Shown: piece by piece, positions 25,117 to 33,829 of the stretch
Layout: each line of letters begins with the position of its first letter
Position numbering within the stretch: position 1 is the stretch's first letter
DNA from: Phosphoribacter sp964647395
GTDB taxonomy: Bacteria > Actinomycetota > Actinomycetes > Actinomycetales > Dermatophilaceae
Direction of reading: 5' to 3'
Length of the DNA stretch: 64,000 bases
NCBI GenBank assembly: GCA_964647395.1
Contig: CAZYHR010000001.1
Coordinates: 1 to 64,000, forward strand
The notes under the pieces: generated by a model
Database searches by the model: none
Told to the model about the DNA's origin: nothing
What the model saw: the letters and a program-made list of their open reading frames with translations, nothing else
Position numbers and translations under genes: made by a program

Positions 25117-25947
25117 TTAACCCAGCCCGCGCTGCCGGCGCGCCTCGTAGAGGACGACGGCCGCCGACGCGGCGACATTGAGCGAGTTTGCCTTGCCGCG
25201 CATGGGGATTCGCACTCGGTGACGCGCGGCGTCGAGCACCGCGGCACTGACCCCGTGCTTCTCCGATCCCACGACCACCGCCGTCGGGTCGAGATAGGAA
25301 ACGTCCGTATAGAGGACATCCGTCTCAGGTGTTGTCACGACCAGGGTGAGCCCCCGTTCGGCGCACCACCGGAGCACGTCGTGCGCGGCGGCGGTCGCGA
25401 CGGGCACCGCGAAGACCGTGCCCTTGCTCGCCCGCACGACGTTGGGGTTGGCCCAGTCGGTCGCCGCGTCCACCGCGACGACCGCGTCGACACCCACCGC
25501 GTCGGCGGTGCGCAGCATCGCGCCGAGATTGCCCGGCTTCTCGACCCCCTGGGCCAGCAGCACCAGCGGATCGGCCGGCAGGACCAGGTCGGCCAGCGCG
25601 CCGCCGACCGCTGCGATCTCGGCCAGCAGCCCGTCGGCGCCCTGCCGATAGGCCGCCTTCTCGAACGCCGCGCGGGACAGCCGCACGACCTCGACCCCGG
25701 CCTCCCGCAGGCCACCCACGAGAGCCGGTTGACTGCCGATCGCCTGCCGGCCGGCATACCCGCTCGGGCTCCACAGTTCGGGGCAGACGTAGACCGCGCG
25801 CGGCCGGACACCCGCGGCGACGGCGAGCGCGACCTCCTCGAAACCCTCGACCAACGTCACCCCCTCGGCCGCGCGGGTGCGCGAGCGACGCAGGGCGACC
25901 AGCCGCTTGACGCGCGGGTTGGCGGGCGAGGTCACGTGCGGGTCCAT
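25117..25947 (-). CDS. TrmH/SpoU-family RNA 2'-O-ribose methyltransferase
   Basis: A 276-residue SPOUT methyltransferase with an N-terminal substrate-binding domain (NPRVKRLVALRRSRTRAAEG, about residues 8-90) and a knotted catalytic domain. The three SpoU motifs are visible: LLAQGVEKPGNLGAMLRTAD (motif 1), VVVGSEKHGVS (motif 2) and IPMRGKANSLNVAASAAVVL (motif 3). It should methylate a ribose in rRNA or tRNA; the exact site cannot be told. ATG at 25947. It is divergent from the RNase HI gene with a 15-bp tandem array between them. Confidence 0.93.
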   Translation of the reverse strand: MDPHVTSPANPRVKRLVALRRSRTRAAEGVTLVEGFEEVALAVAAGVRPRAVYVCPELWSPSGYAGRQAIGSQPALVGGLREAGVEVVRLSRAAFEKAAYRQGADGLLAEIAAVGGALADLVLPADPLVLLAQGVEKPGNLGAMLRTADAVGVDAVVAVDAATDWANPNVVRASKGTVFAVPVATAAAHDVLRWCAERGLTLVVTTPETDVLYTDVSYLDPTAVVVGSEKHGVSAAVLDAARHRVRIPMRGKANSLNVAASAAVVLYEARRQRGLG

Positions 25948-25969
25948 GGCCGCACCAGGATCGCAGACC

Positions 25970-26044
25970 GACACTCACGACCCCGACACTCACGACCCCG
26001 ACACTCACGACCCCGACACTCACGACCCCGACACCCACGACCCC
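25970..26044. repeat. 15-bp tandem repeat, five units
   Basis: The unit GACACTCACGACCCC occurs five times without gaps from 25970 to 26044; only the last unit differs, by one base. It lies 22 bp upstream of the methyltransferase start and within the leader region of the divergent RNase HI gene. The near-perfect identity suggests recent expansion and a variable copy number. Confidence 0.95.
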
Positions 26045-26192
26045 GACGCCCCCGGGTCGGCCACGATGGGAGCACGTCGAGGCGAGGAGCGGGTCGAGCA
26101 GCGTTGAGGTGCCGGATCGGCCCGGCTGGCTGGGCAGGCTGCTGGGCGTCCCCACCTGCACCGGCGGCCGTGGGCTTTGGCAGGATGCCGAC

Positions 26193-27161
26193 GTGACCCT
26201 CATCGCCGCCGCCGACGGATCGGCGCTGGGCAACCCCGGCCCGGCCGGCTGGGCTTGGTACGTCGACGACGACTGCTGGGCGGCGGGCGGCTGGCCGCAC
26301 GGCACGAACAACATGGGTGAGCTCACCGCGGTGCTCGACCTGCTGCGCCAGACCGCGGGACTGGATGACGACCTGCTCGTCTATTGCGACTCCACCTATG
26401 CCATCAAGTCGATCACCCAGTGGCTGCCCGGCTGGAAGCGGCACGGCTGGCGCAAGCGCGATGGCAAGCCGGTGCAGAACGTCGAGATCATGCAGGCCCT
26501 CGACGAGGCGATGCAGGGCCGTCGGGTGCGCTTCGAGTGGGTCAAGGGGCACGCGGGCCACCGGCTCAACGAGGCCGCCGACCGGCGGGCCAACGCTGCC
26601 GCCGTGGCCTTCCAGCAGGGCCGCGAGCCGGACCCGGGCCCGGGTTTCCGGCCGGGACCGCCGGGACCGCCGGGACCGCCCGAGCAGCCGGAGCGGCCGG
26701 GACGACCCGAGCGGCCCGAGCGGCCGGACGCGGCGGCGGTCGAGCCGGCCGGTGCCCAGGACGCCCCTGACCTGTTCTCGTTCGCCGCCGAACCCGCCGA
26801 CGGGGCTGCCGCCGCGGGTCAGCCCACCGACGAGCAGCGGGTCGTCGAAGCCGAGCGCGCCCTGCTCTCGGCCGCGGTCCGCTCAGACCCGGCCGCGGTC
26901 GCGGCGTTGCTGCACCCGCAGTGGCACGGGGTTGACGGGTCCGGCCGGCGCCGGACCCGCGAGCACCGGCTCGCCGAGGTCGCCCCCCTCGAGCCGGAGG
27001 TCCGGCTCGATGTCGTCTCGGTCGAACGGCTCACCGCCGACGTGGTGCTGCTCGTCTGGCGCGCGGTCTCGGACACCGCAGCGACCCTGCACGCCTCACT
27101 GTGGCTGCGCGCGGACGGCTCCTGGCGGCAGCGCTTCCACCAGGGCACGCGCGAACAGTGA
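26193..27161 (+). CDS. rnhA: RNase HI fused to an NTF2/SnoaL-like domain
   Basis: A 322-residue protein. Residues 1-140 are RNase HI, which cuts the RNA strand of RNA-DNA hybrids; the catalytic acids appear as Asp8 (ADGSALGNPGPAG), Glu43 (NNMGELTAVLDLL), Asp66 (VYCDSTYAIKSI) and Asp130 (LNEAAD), with the loop histidine at 120 in WVKGHAGHRLN. A Pro/Gly/Arg/Glu-rich linker covers about 145-190. Residues about 215-322 resemble a DUF4440/NTF2-like domain (VVEAERALLSAAVRSDPAAV, HPQWHGVDGSGR, ASLWLRADGSWRQRFHQGT). The start is GTG at 26193. What the C-terminal domain binds is unknown. Confidence 0.88.
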   Translation: MTLIAAADGSALGNPGPAGWAWYVDDDCWAAGGWPHGTNNMGELTAVLDLLRQTAGLDDDLLVYCDSTYAIKSITQWLPGWKRHGWRKRDGKPVQNVEIMQALDEAMQGRRVRFEWVKGHAGHRLNEAADRRANAAAVAFQQGREPDPGPGFRPGPPGPPGPPEQPERPGRPERPERPDAAAVEPAGAQDAPDLFSFAAEPADGAAAAGQPTDEQRVVEAERALLSAAVRSDPAAVAALLHPQWHGVDGSGRRRTREHRLAEVAPLEPEVRLDVVSVERLTADVVLLVWRAVSDTAATLHASLWLRADGSWRQRFHQGTREQ

Positions 27162-27200
27162 CCGTGCTCGCCGCGCGCGCCCCGAGTCGGGGCCCGGTGG

Positions 27201-28526
27201 TCACCAGTCGGCGGGAGCACCCGGCCGGGACCGCACGAACCGGACGACCGGCAGCAGCCCCAGCGCGACCAGGGCGGCGCCGACCATGACCAGGCCCACG
27301 GGTGCCGCGGTGCCGTCGGCGAGCGCGCCGACCAGGGGCGCCGCGGCAGCGGCGACGGCGAACTGCAGCGCGCCGATCATCGCGGCTGCGGTGCCGGCGG
27401 TGTCCGCGTGCGGCTGCAGGGCGATGACCGAGCAGTTGGGCAGCACCAGGCCCACCGCCATGAGGGTGAGGGTCACCGGCCCGACGAAGCCGAGCAGCCC
27501 ACCCACCTGCAGCCGGGCCAGCAGGAGCAGGGTCACCGAGCCGGCCAGCATGAGGGCGATGGCCGCGGACAGCACCCGCACCGGTCCGAAGCGGCGCACG
27601 AGCGCCGGGTTGACCTGGCTGAACACCGTCAGCGCCACCGAGTTGACCCCGAAGACCAGCCCGAACTGCGCCGTGTCCAGCCCGAAGACGTCCTGCAGGA
27701 CGAAACTCGACCCGCCGACGTAGGCGAAGAGCGCGGCGAAGCCCATCGCGGCGACGCCGACGACCGCGAGATAGGAGCGGTCGGTGAGCAGCGCGGCATA
27801 CGCGCGCACCGGGGTCCGCGCATCCAGCCGCAGCCGCCGGCTCGGGGGCAGCGTCTCGGGCACCCACCGAAGGGCGACCCCGATGAGCGCCAGCGCGGCG
27901 AGCGCGACCACGACGAAGACGCCGTGCCAGTCGGTGACGTGCAGGACCGCACTGCCGATGCTCGGGGCGATGATCGGCGCGACTCCCATGACCAACACCA
28001 GCCGCGACAGCACCGTGGCCATCCGGGCCCCGCTGAACAGGTCACGCACCAGCGCGGCGCAGACCACCGCCACGGCCGCCCCGGCGACGCCCTGGACCAG
28101 CCGGGCCACGGTGAGCAGGGTGATGTTCGGGGCCGCGGCGCACAGCAGCGACGCGACGACGTGGGCCACCAGCCCGGCCAGCAGCGGGCGACGCCGACCG
28201 ACCGCGTCGGAGAGCGGGCCGACGAGCAACTGCCCGACACCCAGCCCGAACAGCATCGCGGTGAGCGTCAACTGCACCCGGGCCGGCCCCACGGCGAAAT
28301 CCTGCGCGATCTGCGGGAAGGCCGGCAGATAGGTGTCGATGGTCAGCGGGCCGAGCATCGCGAGCGACCCGAGCACGACGACGAAGCCGGCGAACCGCCG
28401 GCCGACGTATGCCGCACCCGGATCTGGGTGCGCAGCAACGGTTTCCGGGACGCCCGGGGCGGTGGGTGGAGCTCCCGGGCAGGGGTGCGGAGCGGCCGTG
28501 TCGACGGCCGGGACAGTTGTAGACAT
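27201..28526 (-). CDS. MFS multidrug efflux transporter (Bcr/CflA type)
   Basis: A 441-residue inner-membrane protein with about 12 hydrophobic helices. The first helix region GPLTIDTYLPAFPQIAQDF and the loop GPLSDAVGRRRPLL are hallmarks of the Bcr/CflA drug:proton antiporter family, and RLVQGVAGAAVAVVCAALVRD fits its helix 4 region. The start ATG at 28526 is preceded by an unusually long Pro/Ala-rich N-terminal tail of about 40 residues. It stands alone downstream of a hairpin that ends the serS operon. The drug or metabolite exported is unknown. Confidence 0.88.
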   Translation of the reverse strand: MSTTVPAVDTAAPHPCPGAPPTAPGVPETVAAHPDPGAAYVGRRFAGFVVVLGSLAMLGPLTIDTYLPAFPQIAQDFAVGPARVQLTLTAMLFGLGVGQLLVGPLSDAVGRRRPLLAGLVAHVVASLLCAAAPNITLLTVARLVQGVAGAAVAVVCAALVRDLFSGARMATVLSRLVLVMGVAPIIAPSIGSAVLHVTDWHGVFVVVALAALALIGVALRWVPETLPPSRRLRLDARTPVRAYAALLTDRSYLAVVGVAAMGFAALFAYVGGSSFVLQDVFGLDTAQFGLVFGVNSVALTVFSQVNPALVRRFGPVRVLSAAIALMLAGSVTLLLLARLQVGGLLGFVGPVTLTLMAVGLVLPNCSVIALQPHADTAGTAAAMIGALQFAVAAAAAPLVGALADGTAAPVGLVMVGAALVALGLLPVVRFVRSRPGAPADW

Positions 28527-28618
28527 CTTGTATCTATGACAGCACGACGACCTCGCCGGCCGAGCGCCCGTCCGGCATCCGGTCAGACCGGCAACGACCC
28601 CGACGCCGTCATCGACGT

Positions 28619-28666
28619 GATCGGGGTGGATCACCCACGTGCTGACGTAGGTGATCCACCCCGATC
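28619..28666 (-). terminator. 22-bp hairpin ending the serS-HAD operon
   Basis: Positions 28619-28640 (GATCGGGGTGGATCACCCAC and two more bases) pair with 28645-28666 around a four-base loop GCTG, with one mismatch in 22. It lies 21 bp beyond the HAD-hydrolase stop and before the MFS promoter. It shares GATCGGGG, GAT, ACCCACG spacing with the hairpin at 17537-17588. Confidence 0.8.
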
Positions 28667-28687
28667 CCACGCCCGAGCCCGCTGCCG

Positions 28688-29488
28688 TCAGTGCAGCAGT
28701 GAGCGCAGCACCGGCACCAGGCCGTCCTCGTCGACCGACCCGGTCACCTCGCCGGCCGCCTCCTTGACCTCGGGCGGTGCGCTGCCCATGGCGACACCGC
28801 GAGCGGCCCACTGCAGCATCTCGATGTCGTTGCGCTGGTCACCGACGGCGACCGTGTCGGCGGGCTCGACCGCGAGCCGGCGCCGCAACAGTTCGAGCGC
28901 CGAGCCCTTGCTGACCCCCTCGGGACTGATGTCGAGCCAGGCGGTCCAGCCGACGGCATACGAGACCTCGTGCAGACCGATTCGCTCGATCCGCTCCATG
29001 AAGACCTCCGGTTCGGCGTCGGGCATCCGCAGCGTCACCCGGGTGGCCCGGCGGCGCAGCAGTTCCTCCCACGGCACGACCTCCTGCGGCGCGGCCAGCT
29101 CGCCCTCGGGGAACGGCGCGCTGACCCGGAAGCCCAGGCCGAGCCGCTCGACCGCGACGAGGGCATCCGGCAGCTCGGCGCGCAGCAGCCGCAGCGCCGG
29201 AGCCGGGTCGAAGGTGACCTTGTCGACCACCTGGTAGCCCTTGCGCCGGGACGGATCGACCAGCAACGTCACGGCCCCGTTGGAGCAGACGGCGTGGCCC
29301 TGGGTGATGCCGAGCAGGCGCAGCACCGGCATCGTCGCGACGACCGACCTCCCGGTCGCGATCGTCACCCGATGGCCCGCGTCGATGACGTCCCGGATCG
29401 CCTGCTCGACGGTCGGGCGCAGCTGGCCCGAGTGGGTGAGGATCGTCCCGTCGACGTCGAGCGCGACGAGCAGGCGGGGTCGACTCAT
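28688..29488 (-). CDS. Cof-type HAD-superfamily hydrolase
   Basis: A 266-residue phosphatase of the Cof/HAD-IIB group. Motif I is VALDVDGTIL (nucleophile Asp and acid Asp), motif II is TIATGRS, and the final motifs are SKGSALELL (Lys) and VAVGDQRNDIEMLQWA. A cap domain of about 90 residues lies between them. These enzymes dephosphorylate sugar phosphates, flavin precursors or similar compounds. The ATG at 29488 overlaps the serS stop (ATGA), so it is translated with seryl-tRNA synthetase. Substrate unknown. Confidence 0.92.
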   Translation of the reverse strand: MSRPRLLVALDVDGTILTHSGQLRPTVEQAIRDVIDAGHRVTIATGRSVVATMPVLRLLGITQGHAVCSNGAVTLLVDPSRRKGYQVVDKVTFDPAPALRLLRAELPDALVAVERLGLGFRVSAPFPEGELAAPQEVVPWEELLRRRATRVTLRMPDAEPEVFMERIERIGLHEVSYAVGWTAWLDISPEGVSKGSALELLRRRLAVEPADTVAVGDQRNDIEMLQWAARGVAMGSAPPEVKEAAGEVTGSVDEDGLVPVLRSLLH

Positions 29489-30768
29489 CCGGCCGGCTTG
29501 AGGACGTCCTGGCCACCCAGATAGGGCTGCAGGGCCTGGGGCACCCGCACCGACCCGTCGGCCTGCTGGTGGTTCTCCAGCAGCGCGACGATCCAGCGGG
29601 TCGTCGCCATCGTGCCATTGAGGGTCGCGACGATCCGGGTGCCGCCGCCCTCGGCGGCCGACAGCCGCTCGCGGATGTTGAGCCGCCGGGCCTGGAAGGT
29701 CGTGCAGTTGGATGTCGAGGTCAGCTCGCGGTAGCGCTGCTGGGTCGGCACCCATCCCTCGCAGTCGAACTTGCGCGCCGCCGGCCCGCCGAGGTCGCCC
29801 GCGGCCACGTCGATGACCCGATAGGGGATCTCCACCGCATCGAGGATGCTCCGCTCGATCCGCAGCAACCGCTCGTGCTCGGCCTCGGCCTGCTCGGGGC
29901 GGCAGTAGACGAACATCTCGGTCTTCTGGAACTGGTGGGTCCGGAAGATGCCGCGGGTGTCCTTGCCGTGGCTGCCGGCCTCGCGGCGATAGCACGTCGA
30001 GGTCGCGGCATAGCGCAGCGGGCCCGGTGCGAGGTCGAGGATCTCGCCGAGGTGATAGCCGGCCAGCGCGACCTCGCTCGTCCCGGTGAGATAGAGCTCG
30101 TCGGCCGGCAGGTAGTAGACCTCGTCGGCATGGGCGTCGAGGAAGCCCGCCCCGGCCATCGTCTGCTCCTTGACCAGGTTGGGCACCGCGAGCGCCAGGT
30201 GGCCGTGCTGGTGCGCGACCTGCTGGCACAGCGCCATGATCGCCGCCTCCAGCCGGGCACCGTCGCCCTTGAGGAAGTAGAAGCGGCTGCCGGCGACCCG
30301 GCTGCCGCGCTCGATGTCGATGACGTCGAGGCGCTCGCCGAGCGCAACGTGGTCCAGCGGCTCGAACCCCTCGGCCGCGAAATCCCTTGGTGTTCCTACG
30401 ATCTCGAGGACTCGGAAGTCCTCCTCGCCGCCGGCCGGGACGCCTTCGATGATGACGTTGCCGAGTTGGCGCGCCAGCCCGGCCTGTTCGGCCGCAGCCG
30501 TGTCAGCCTCGGCCTCGAGGGTCTTGACCCGCTCCGCGAGATCCTTGACCTGCGCGAGCAGCGCCTGCTTGTCCGCGCCCTGCGCCGCGGCGACCTGCTT
30601 GCCGATCGACTTCTGCTGGGCCCGGGCGGCCTCGAACGCGGCGAGACCGGACCGACGCCGGTCGTCCGCGGCGAGGATCGCGTCGACGATCCCCGGGTCC
30701 GCTCCCCTGGCCACCTGCGAGGCCCGCACGACGTCGGGTTGCTCGCGCACGAACTTGATGTCGATCAC
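29485..30768 (-). CDS. serS: Seryl-tRNA synthetase
   Basis: A 427-residue class II synthetase that charges tRNA-Ser. The N-terminal coiled-coil arm (about residues 30-105, EAARAQQKSIGKQVAAAQGA) recognises the tRNA; the catalytic core carries TGTSEVALAGYH, motif 2 (YRREAGSHGKDTRGIFRTHQ, FQKTEM) and motif 3 (NGTMATTRWIVALLENHQ). The start is GTG at 30768. It heads a two-gene operon with the HAD hydrolase, closed by a hairpin. Confidence 0.96.
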   Translation of the reverse strand: MIDIKFVREQPDVVRASQVARGADPGIVDAILAADDRRRSGLAAFEAARAQQKSIGKQVAAAQGADKQALLAQVKDLAERVKTLEAEADTAAAEQAGLARQLGNVIIEGVPAGGEEDFRVLEIVGTPRDFAAEGFEPLDHVALGERLDVIDIERGSRVAGSRFYFLKGDGARLEAAIMALCQQVAHQHGHLALAVPNLVKEQTMAGAGFLDAHADEVYYLPADELYLTGTSEVALAGYHLGEILDLAPGPLRYAATSTCYRREAGSHGKDTRGIFRTHQFQKTEMFVYCRPEQAEAEHERLLRIERSILDAVEIPYRVIDVAAGDLGGPAARKFDCEGWVPTQQRYRELTSTSNCTTFQARRLNIRERLSAAEGGGTRIVATLNGTMATTRWIVALLENHQQADGSVRVPQALQPYLGGQDVLKPAG

Positions 30769-30831
30769 GGCGTCAGCCTAACGGCCCACCGCGGTCGGTC
30801 TCCCGGGCTTGCCGGGCCGCCCGCGGCCCGG

Positions 30832-31368
30832 TCAGGCCGGCTCCTGCCGGACGTCCCAGAGGTGGTGCTCCACGTCGTGCAGGAAGTAGCGCCCGAGCGA
30901 CTCCAGGGTGAACTGCGCGCCGTTGCTGCGCAGCCCGCGCCGCTGCCAACCACCCTCCGGGACACCGACGAAGGCCGCCGCCGCCGGCCCGGTGGCCGCG
31001 CCGATCTGCCGGGCCACCGTCGCCGGGTCCGCCTCCCAGTAGCGCTGCTCGACCGCCGCAGCGTCCTGGTCCCAGTTGGCGAATTCAGGGTCGTCCTCTC
31101 GCCGGATCAGCCAGGCGCGTTCCGTGAAGACCGCCAGCACATCCCGGACGTGACAGGCGTATTCGAGCGGCGACCAGACCCGCGGCGCCGGCCGTCGGCC
31201 CAGTTCGGGGCGCTGCAGCACGCGCAGCCAGCCGGCCGCGGCGGCCGCGATGCGCACGGACAGTTGCTCGGGCGGCATACCCGGGTCGAATCCGCAGTCC
31301 GGGCACGGCTGCTCGGCGACCCACGTCCAGTCCTTGTCGTCGCCGGGCGGGCTCACTGGTGCGTCCAT
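30832..31368 (-). CDS. DinB-family protein with N-terminal CPDCG motif
   Basis: A 178-residue four-helix DinB-type protein. The C-terminal helix contains FLHDVEHHLWDVRQE and an earlier helix WSPLEYACHVRDVLAVF, giving the histidine triad expected of metal-binding DinB_2 proteins. The N-terminus has a Cys pair in CPDCGFDPGM, often seen in actinobacterial members. Probably a thiol-dependent detoxification enzyme; substrate not known. ATG at 31368. It stands between serS and a small exported-peptide gene, all on the minus strand. Confidence 0.82.
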   Translation of the reverse strand: MDAPVSPPGDDKDWTWVAEQPCPDCGFDPGMPPEQLSVRIAAAAAGWLRVLQRPELGRRPAPRVWSPLEYACHVRDVLAVFTERAWLIRREDDPEFANWDQDAAAVEQRYWEADPATVARQIGAATGPAAAAFVGVPEGGWQRRGLRSNGAQFTLESLGRYFLHDVEHHLWDVRQEPA

Positions 31369-31453
31369 CGCTCGATGGTATGCCGCGGCGCCGGCCAGGT
31401 GCCCGGGCGCCACCAGGTGCCCCGCCGGACGGCGCAGGACCTGTCCGGGACGC

Positions 31454-31582
31454 TCAGCCCGGCCGCACGGAGCAGAGGGCCTGCTGCTCGACATCAGCCG
31501 CCGAGGATTGGGCGACGGCGGCCCCGCCGCAGACCAGCGCCAGGCTGGCGAAGACGGCCGCAGCGATGAGTCGAACGAGCAT
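31454..31582 (-). CDS. Small exported peptide, 42 residues
   Basis: A short gene with a strong ribosome-binding site: GGAGGGG lies about seven bases before ATG 31582. The product MLVRLIAAAVFASLALVCGG has a classic signal peptide, with likely cleavage after AAVA, leaving a mature piece of about 17 residues that ends in CSVRPG. Two cysteines are present, one in the signal. I recognise no family. Its size, ribosome-binding site and signal peptide support a real gene; the sequence is too short to be certain. Confidence 0.55.
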   Translation of the reverse strand: MLVRLIAAAVFASLALVCGGAAVAQSSAADVEQQALCSVRPG

Positions 31583-31680
31583 GTCGGTTCCCCTCCGAGA
31601 TGTCTTCTCGCCTTCCCCCCGGATGACGATGGGCATCATTGAACGTCCTGCGCGGCCCGCTCGGGGCCGTTTCGCCGAAA

Positions 31681-31778
31681 CTCGCCACACCACTCGCCAC
31701 ACCACTCGCCACACCACTCGCCACAGCACTCGCCACAGCACTCGCCGCAGCCCTCGCCACACCACTCGCCGCGCACCA
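31681..31778. repeat. 12-bp tandem repeat, about eight units
   Basis: CTCGCCACACCA repeats from 31681, with units 4-6 and the last ones carrying one to three changes (CACAGCA, CGCAGCC, CGCGCACCA). It lies between the divergent starts of the small peptide gene (31582) and the lipid-kinase gene (31867). No protein is likely to be made from it in this position. Confidence 0.9.
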
Positions 31779-31866
31779 CTCGCCGCACACACGGCGCGGC
31801 CGGCCGCCCGCCCGCCCGGACGTCTGGGGGCAACCTCTGCGACCCTCCTCGTATACCGTCGGCACC

Positions 31867-32964
31867 GTGCCGGACTTCGGGTGGTGGTGGGTGGTCGTCG
31901 GCGTCCTGGTCGCCGTCCTGGTCGCCGGCCTCCTGCTGGCCCGGACGCGCAGCCGATCCGGCCGCGAGCCACTGGCCCGGCGCCGCCTGCTGCGCCGCCC
32001 CCGCCGCCGGCCGGCCGCTCAGCCGGAGCCCCCGCCGCGCCGCAAGCGGGCCGCGGTCGTGGTCAATCCCACGAAGTTCACCGACATCGACGCGGTCCGC
32101 CGGCTGGTCACCGAGGTGTGCCAGGAGCGCGGCTGGGACGAGCCGCTCTGGGTGGAGACCACGGTCGCCGACCCGGGGACCGGTCAGGCGGCCCGGGCGG
32201 CCGAGCAGGGTGCGGCCGTCGTCTGCGCGCTCGGTGGCGACGGGACGGTGCGGGCGGTCGCCAAGGGGTTGGTCGGCACGACCACCCCGCTCGGGCTGCT
32301 GCCCGCGGGCACCGGCAACCTGCTGGCCCGCAACCTCGACGTGCCCTACACCTCGCTGGAGCAGGCGCTCGTCGTGGCGATGACCGGTCGCAGCCAGCCG
32401 ATCGACGTCGGGCGGGTGGCCATCGACCGCTCCGGCGAGGACCAGCAGCCCGAGGAGGACCACTTCCTGGTCATGGCCGGCATCGGGGCCGACTCCTCGG
32501 TCATGGCTGACGCCGACGAGCGGCTCAAGTCCCAGCTCGGGACCGGCGCCTACATCGTCGCCGGGCTGCGCAACATGTACGGCCCGCAGTTCAAGGTGCG
32601 GGTGTCCCTCGACGGCGAGCCCGAGCTGACCCGACGGACCCGCTCGATGCTGGTGGGCAACTGCGGTCGGCTCTTCGGTGGCCTGGCCCTGATGCCCGAC
32701 GCCACCCTCGACGACGGTCGGCTCGACGCGGCCATCCTCTCCCCCAAGGGCGTCGTCGGCTGGGCCGCGCTGGCCGCCAGTGTCGCGACCCGCCAGCACC
32801 GCGGCCATCCGCTCATGGAGATCGTCTCTGGCCGGCGGATGCACATCCGCGCCGACCGGCTCGAGCAGGTGCAACTGGACGGCGACCTCATGGGCCACGC
32901 CCGCTCCCTGCGGGTCTGGGTGGAGCACCGGGCGCTGCTGGTGCGCGTGCCGGCCCGCGGCTGA
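31867..32964 (+). CDS. Diacylglycerol/sphingosine kinase-family lipid kinase
   Basis: A 365-residue protein. One N-terminal membrane anchor (WWWVVVGVLVAVLVAGLLLA, about residues 6-25) and an Arg/Pro-rich linker precede a DAGK catalytic domain from about residue 60: AAVVVNPTKF, the nucleotide loop CALGGDGTVRAVAKGL, and PLGLLPAGTGNLLARNL. The C-terminal beta domain includes MLVGNCGRLFGG and DGRLDAAIL. Such enzymes phosphorylate diacylglycerol or related lipids in phospholipid turnover. The start is GTG at 31867; the repeat array lies upstream and is not coding. Confidence 0.88.
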   Translation: MPDFGWWWVVVGVLVAVLVAGLLLARTRSRSGREPLARRRLLRRPRRRPAAQPEPPPRRKRAAVVVNPTKFTDIDAVRRLVTEVCQERGWDEPLWVETTVADPGTGQAARAAEQGAAVVCALGGDGTVRAVAKGLVGTTTPLGLLPAGTGNLLARNLDVPYTSLEQALVVAMTGRSQPIDVGRVAIDRSGEDQQPEEDHFLVMAGIGADSSVMADADERLKSQLGTGAYIVAGLRNMYGPQFKVRVSLDGEPELTRRTRSMLVGNCGRLFGGLALMPDATLDDGRLDAAILSPKGVVGWAALAASVATRQHRGHPLMEIVSGRRMHIRADRLEQVQLDGDLMGHARSLRVWVEHRALLVRVPARG

Positions 32965-32973
32965 CGGCGATCG

Positions 32974-33825
32974 TCAGTGGTGCGCGCCGGCCGGACGCAC
33001 CTGACGGGCGACCGCGCGGGGCGGCCGGGCCGGCCGTAGGAACAGCGGCAGGACGACCGCGACATACGCCAGCCACGCGCCGAACTCCAGCACGGCCATG
33101 GCCGGGCGCAGGTTGAGCGTGCCGCGGATCACCGCGGCATACCAGGAGGTGGGGTCGACGACCTGCCGCAGGTCGAAGGCCAGCAGGGCCTCGCCGGGCA
33201 GCAGCCCGACCTCCTGCAGTTCGTGCACGCCGTAGGCGAGGATGCCGGCGGCGACCACCACGAGCAGGACCCCCGTCCAGCGGAAGAAGCGCCGCAGGTC
33301 GACGCGCACCGCACCTCGGTGGATGAGCAGCCCGAGCAGGCCGGCCGCCCCCAGCCCGACGAGCCAGCCGAGCATCGGCAGCACCTCGCCGGTGCCGGCC
33401 GCGCGAGCGGTGGCGAAGAAGAAGATCGCCGACTCCAGGCCCTCCCGGCCGACCCCGAGGAAGCCGACCAGGGCCACCGGCCACCCGCCGAGGTCGACGG
33501 CCCGGGCCAACCGGCCGGTCAGTTCGCCGGACAGGGTGCGGGCCGCCGAGCGCATCCAGAAGATCATCGCGGTGACCAGGACGACCGCGGCGATCGAGGC
33601 GATGCCGGCGACCAACTCGCCGGCCTCATCGGGCAGTTCCGCCGTGCCGTAGGTGAGCAGGGCGGCCAGCAGCAGGGACAGCCCGATCGCGGCGCCGACC
33701 CCGCCCCACACCCAGCGCAGCGCGTCGCGGCGACCGGTCCTGACGAGGAACGCGACGAGGATGACGACGACGAGCGCGGCCTCGAGGCCCTCGCGCAGGC
33801 CGATGACGGCGTTGGAGAAGAACAT
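32974..33825 (-). CDS. efeU: High-affinity iron permease, FTR1/EfeU family
   Basis: A 283-residue membrane protein with seven predicted helices that imports iron. Both iron-binding REGLE motifs are intact, at residues 11-15 and 127-131, each in a hydrophobic helix (LREGLEAALVVVILVAF and GVGREGLESAIFFF). No EfeO or EfeB gene follows, so it may work alone or with partners elsewhere. ATG at 33825. A DtxR/IdeR-type iron box covers the space just upstream and overlaps the probable -10 element, so expression should rise when iron is scarce. Confidence 0.92.
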   Translation of the reverse strand: MFFSNAVIGLREGLEAALVVVILVAFLVRTGRRDALRWVWGGVGAAIGLSLLLAALLTYGTAELPDEAGELVAGIASIAAVVLVTAMIFWMRSAARTLSGELTGRLARAVDLGGWPVALVGFLGVGREGLESAIFFFATARAAGTGEVLPMLGWLVGLGAAGLLGLLIHRGAVRVDLRRFFRWTGVLLVVVAAGILAYGVHELQEVGLLPGEALLAFDLRQVVDPTSWYAAVIRGTLNLRPAMAVLEFGAWLAYVAVVLPLFLRPARPPRAVARQVRPAGAHH

Positions 33826-33829
33826 GAGG

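Noticed and set aside
31636..32928. Minus-strand frame of about 430 codons opposite the lipid kinase
   Set aside because: Repetitive CGEWCGE-type end comes from the tandem array and the remainder is antisense to a well-supported kinase.
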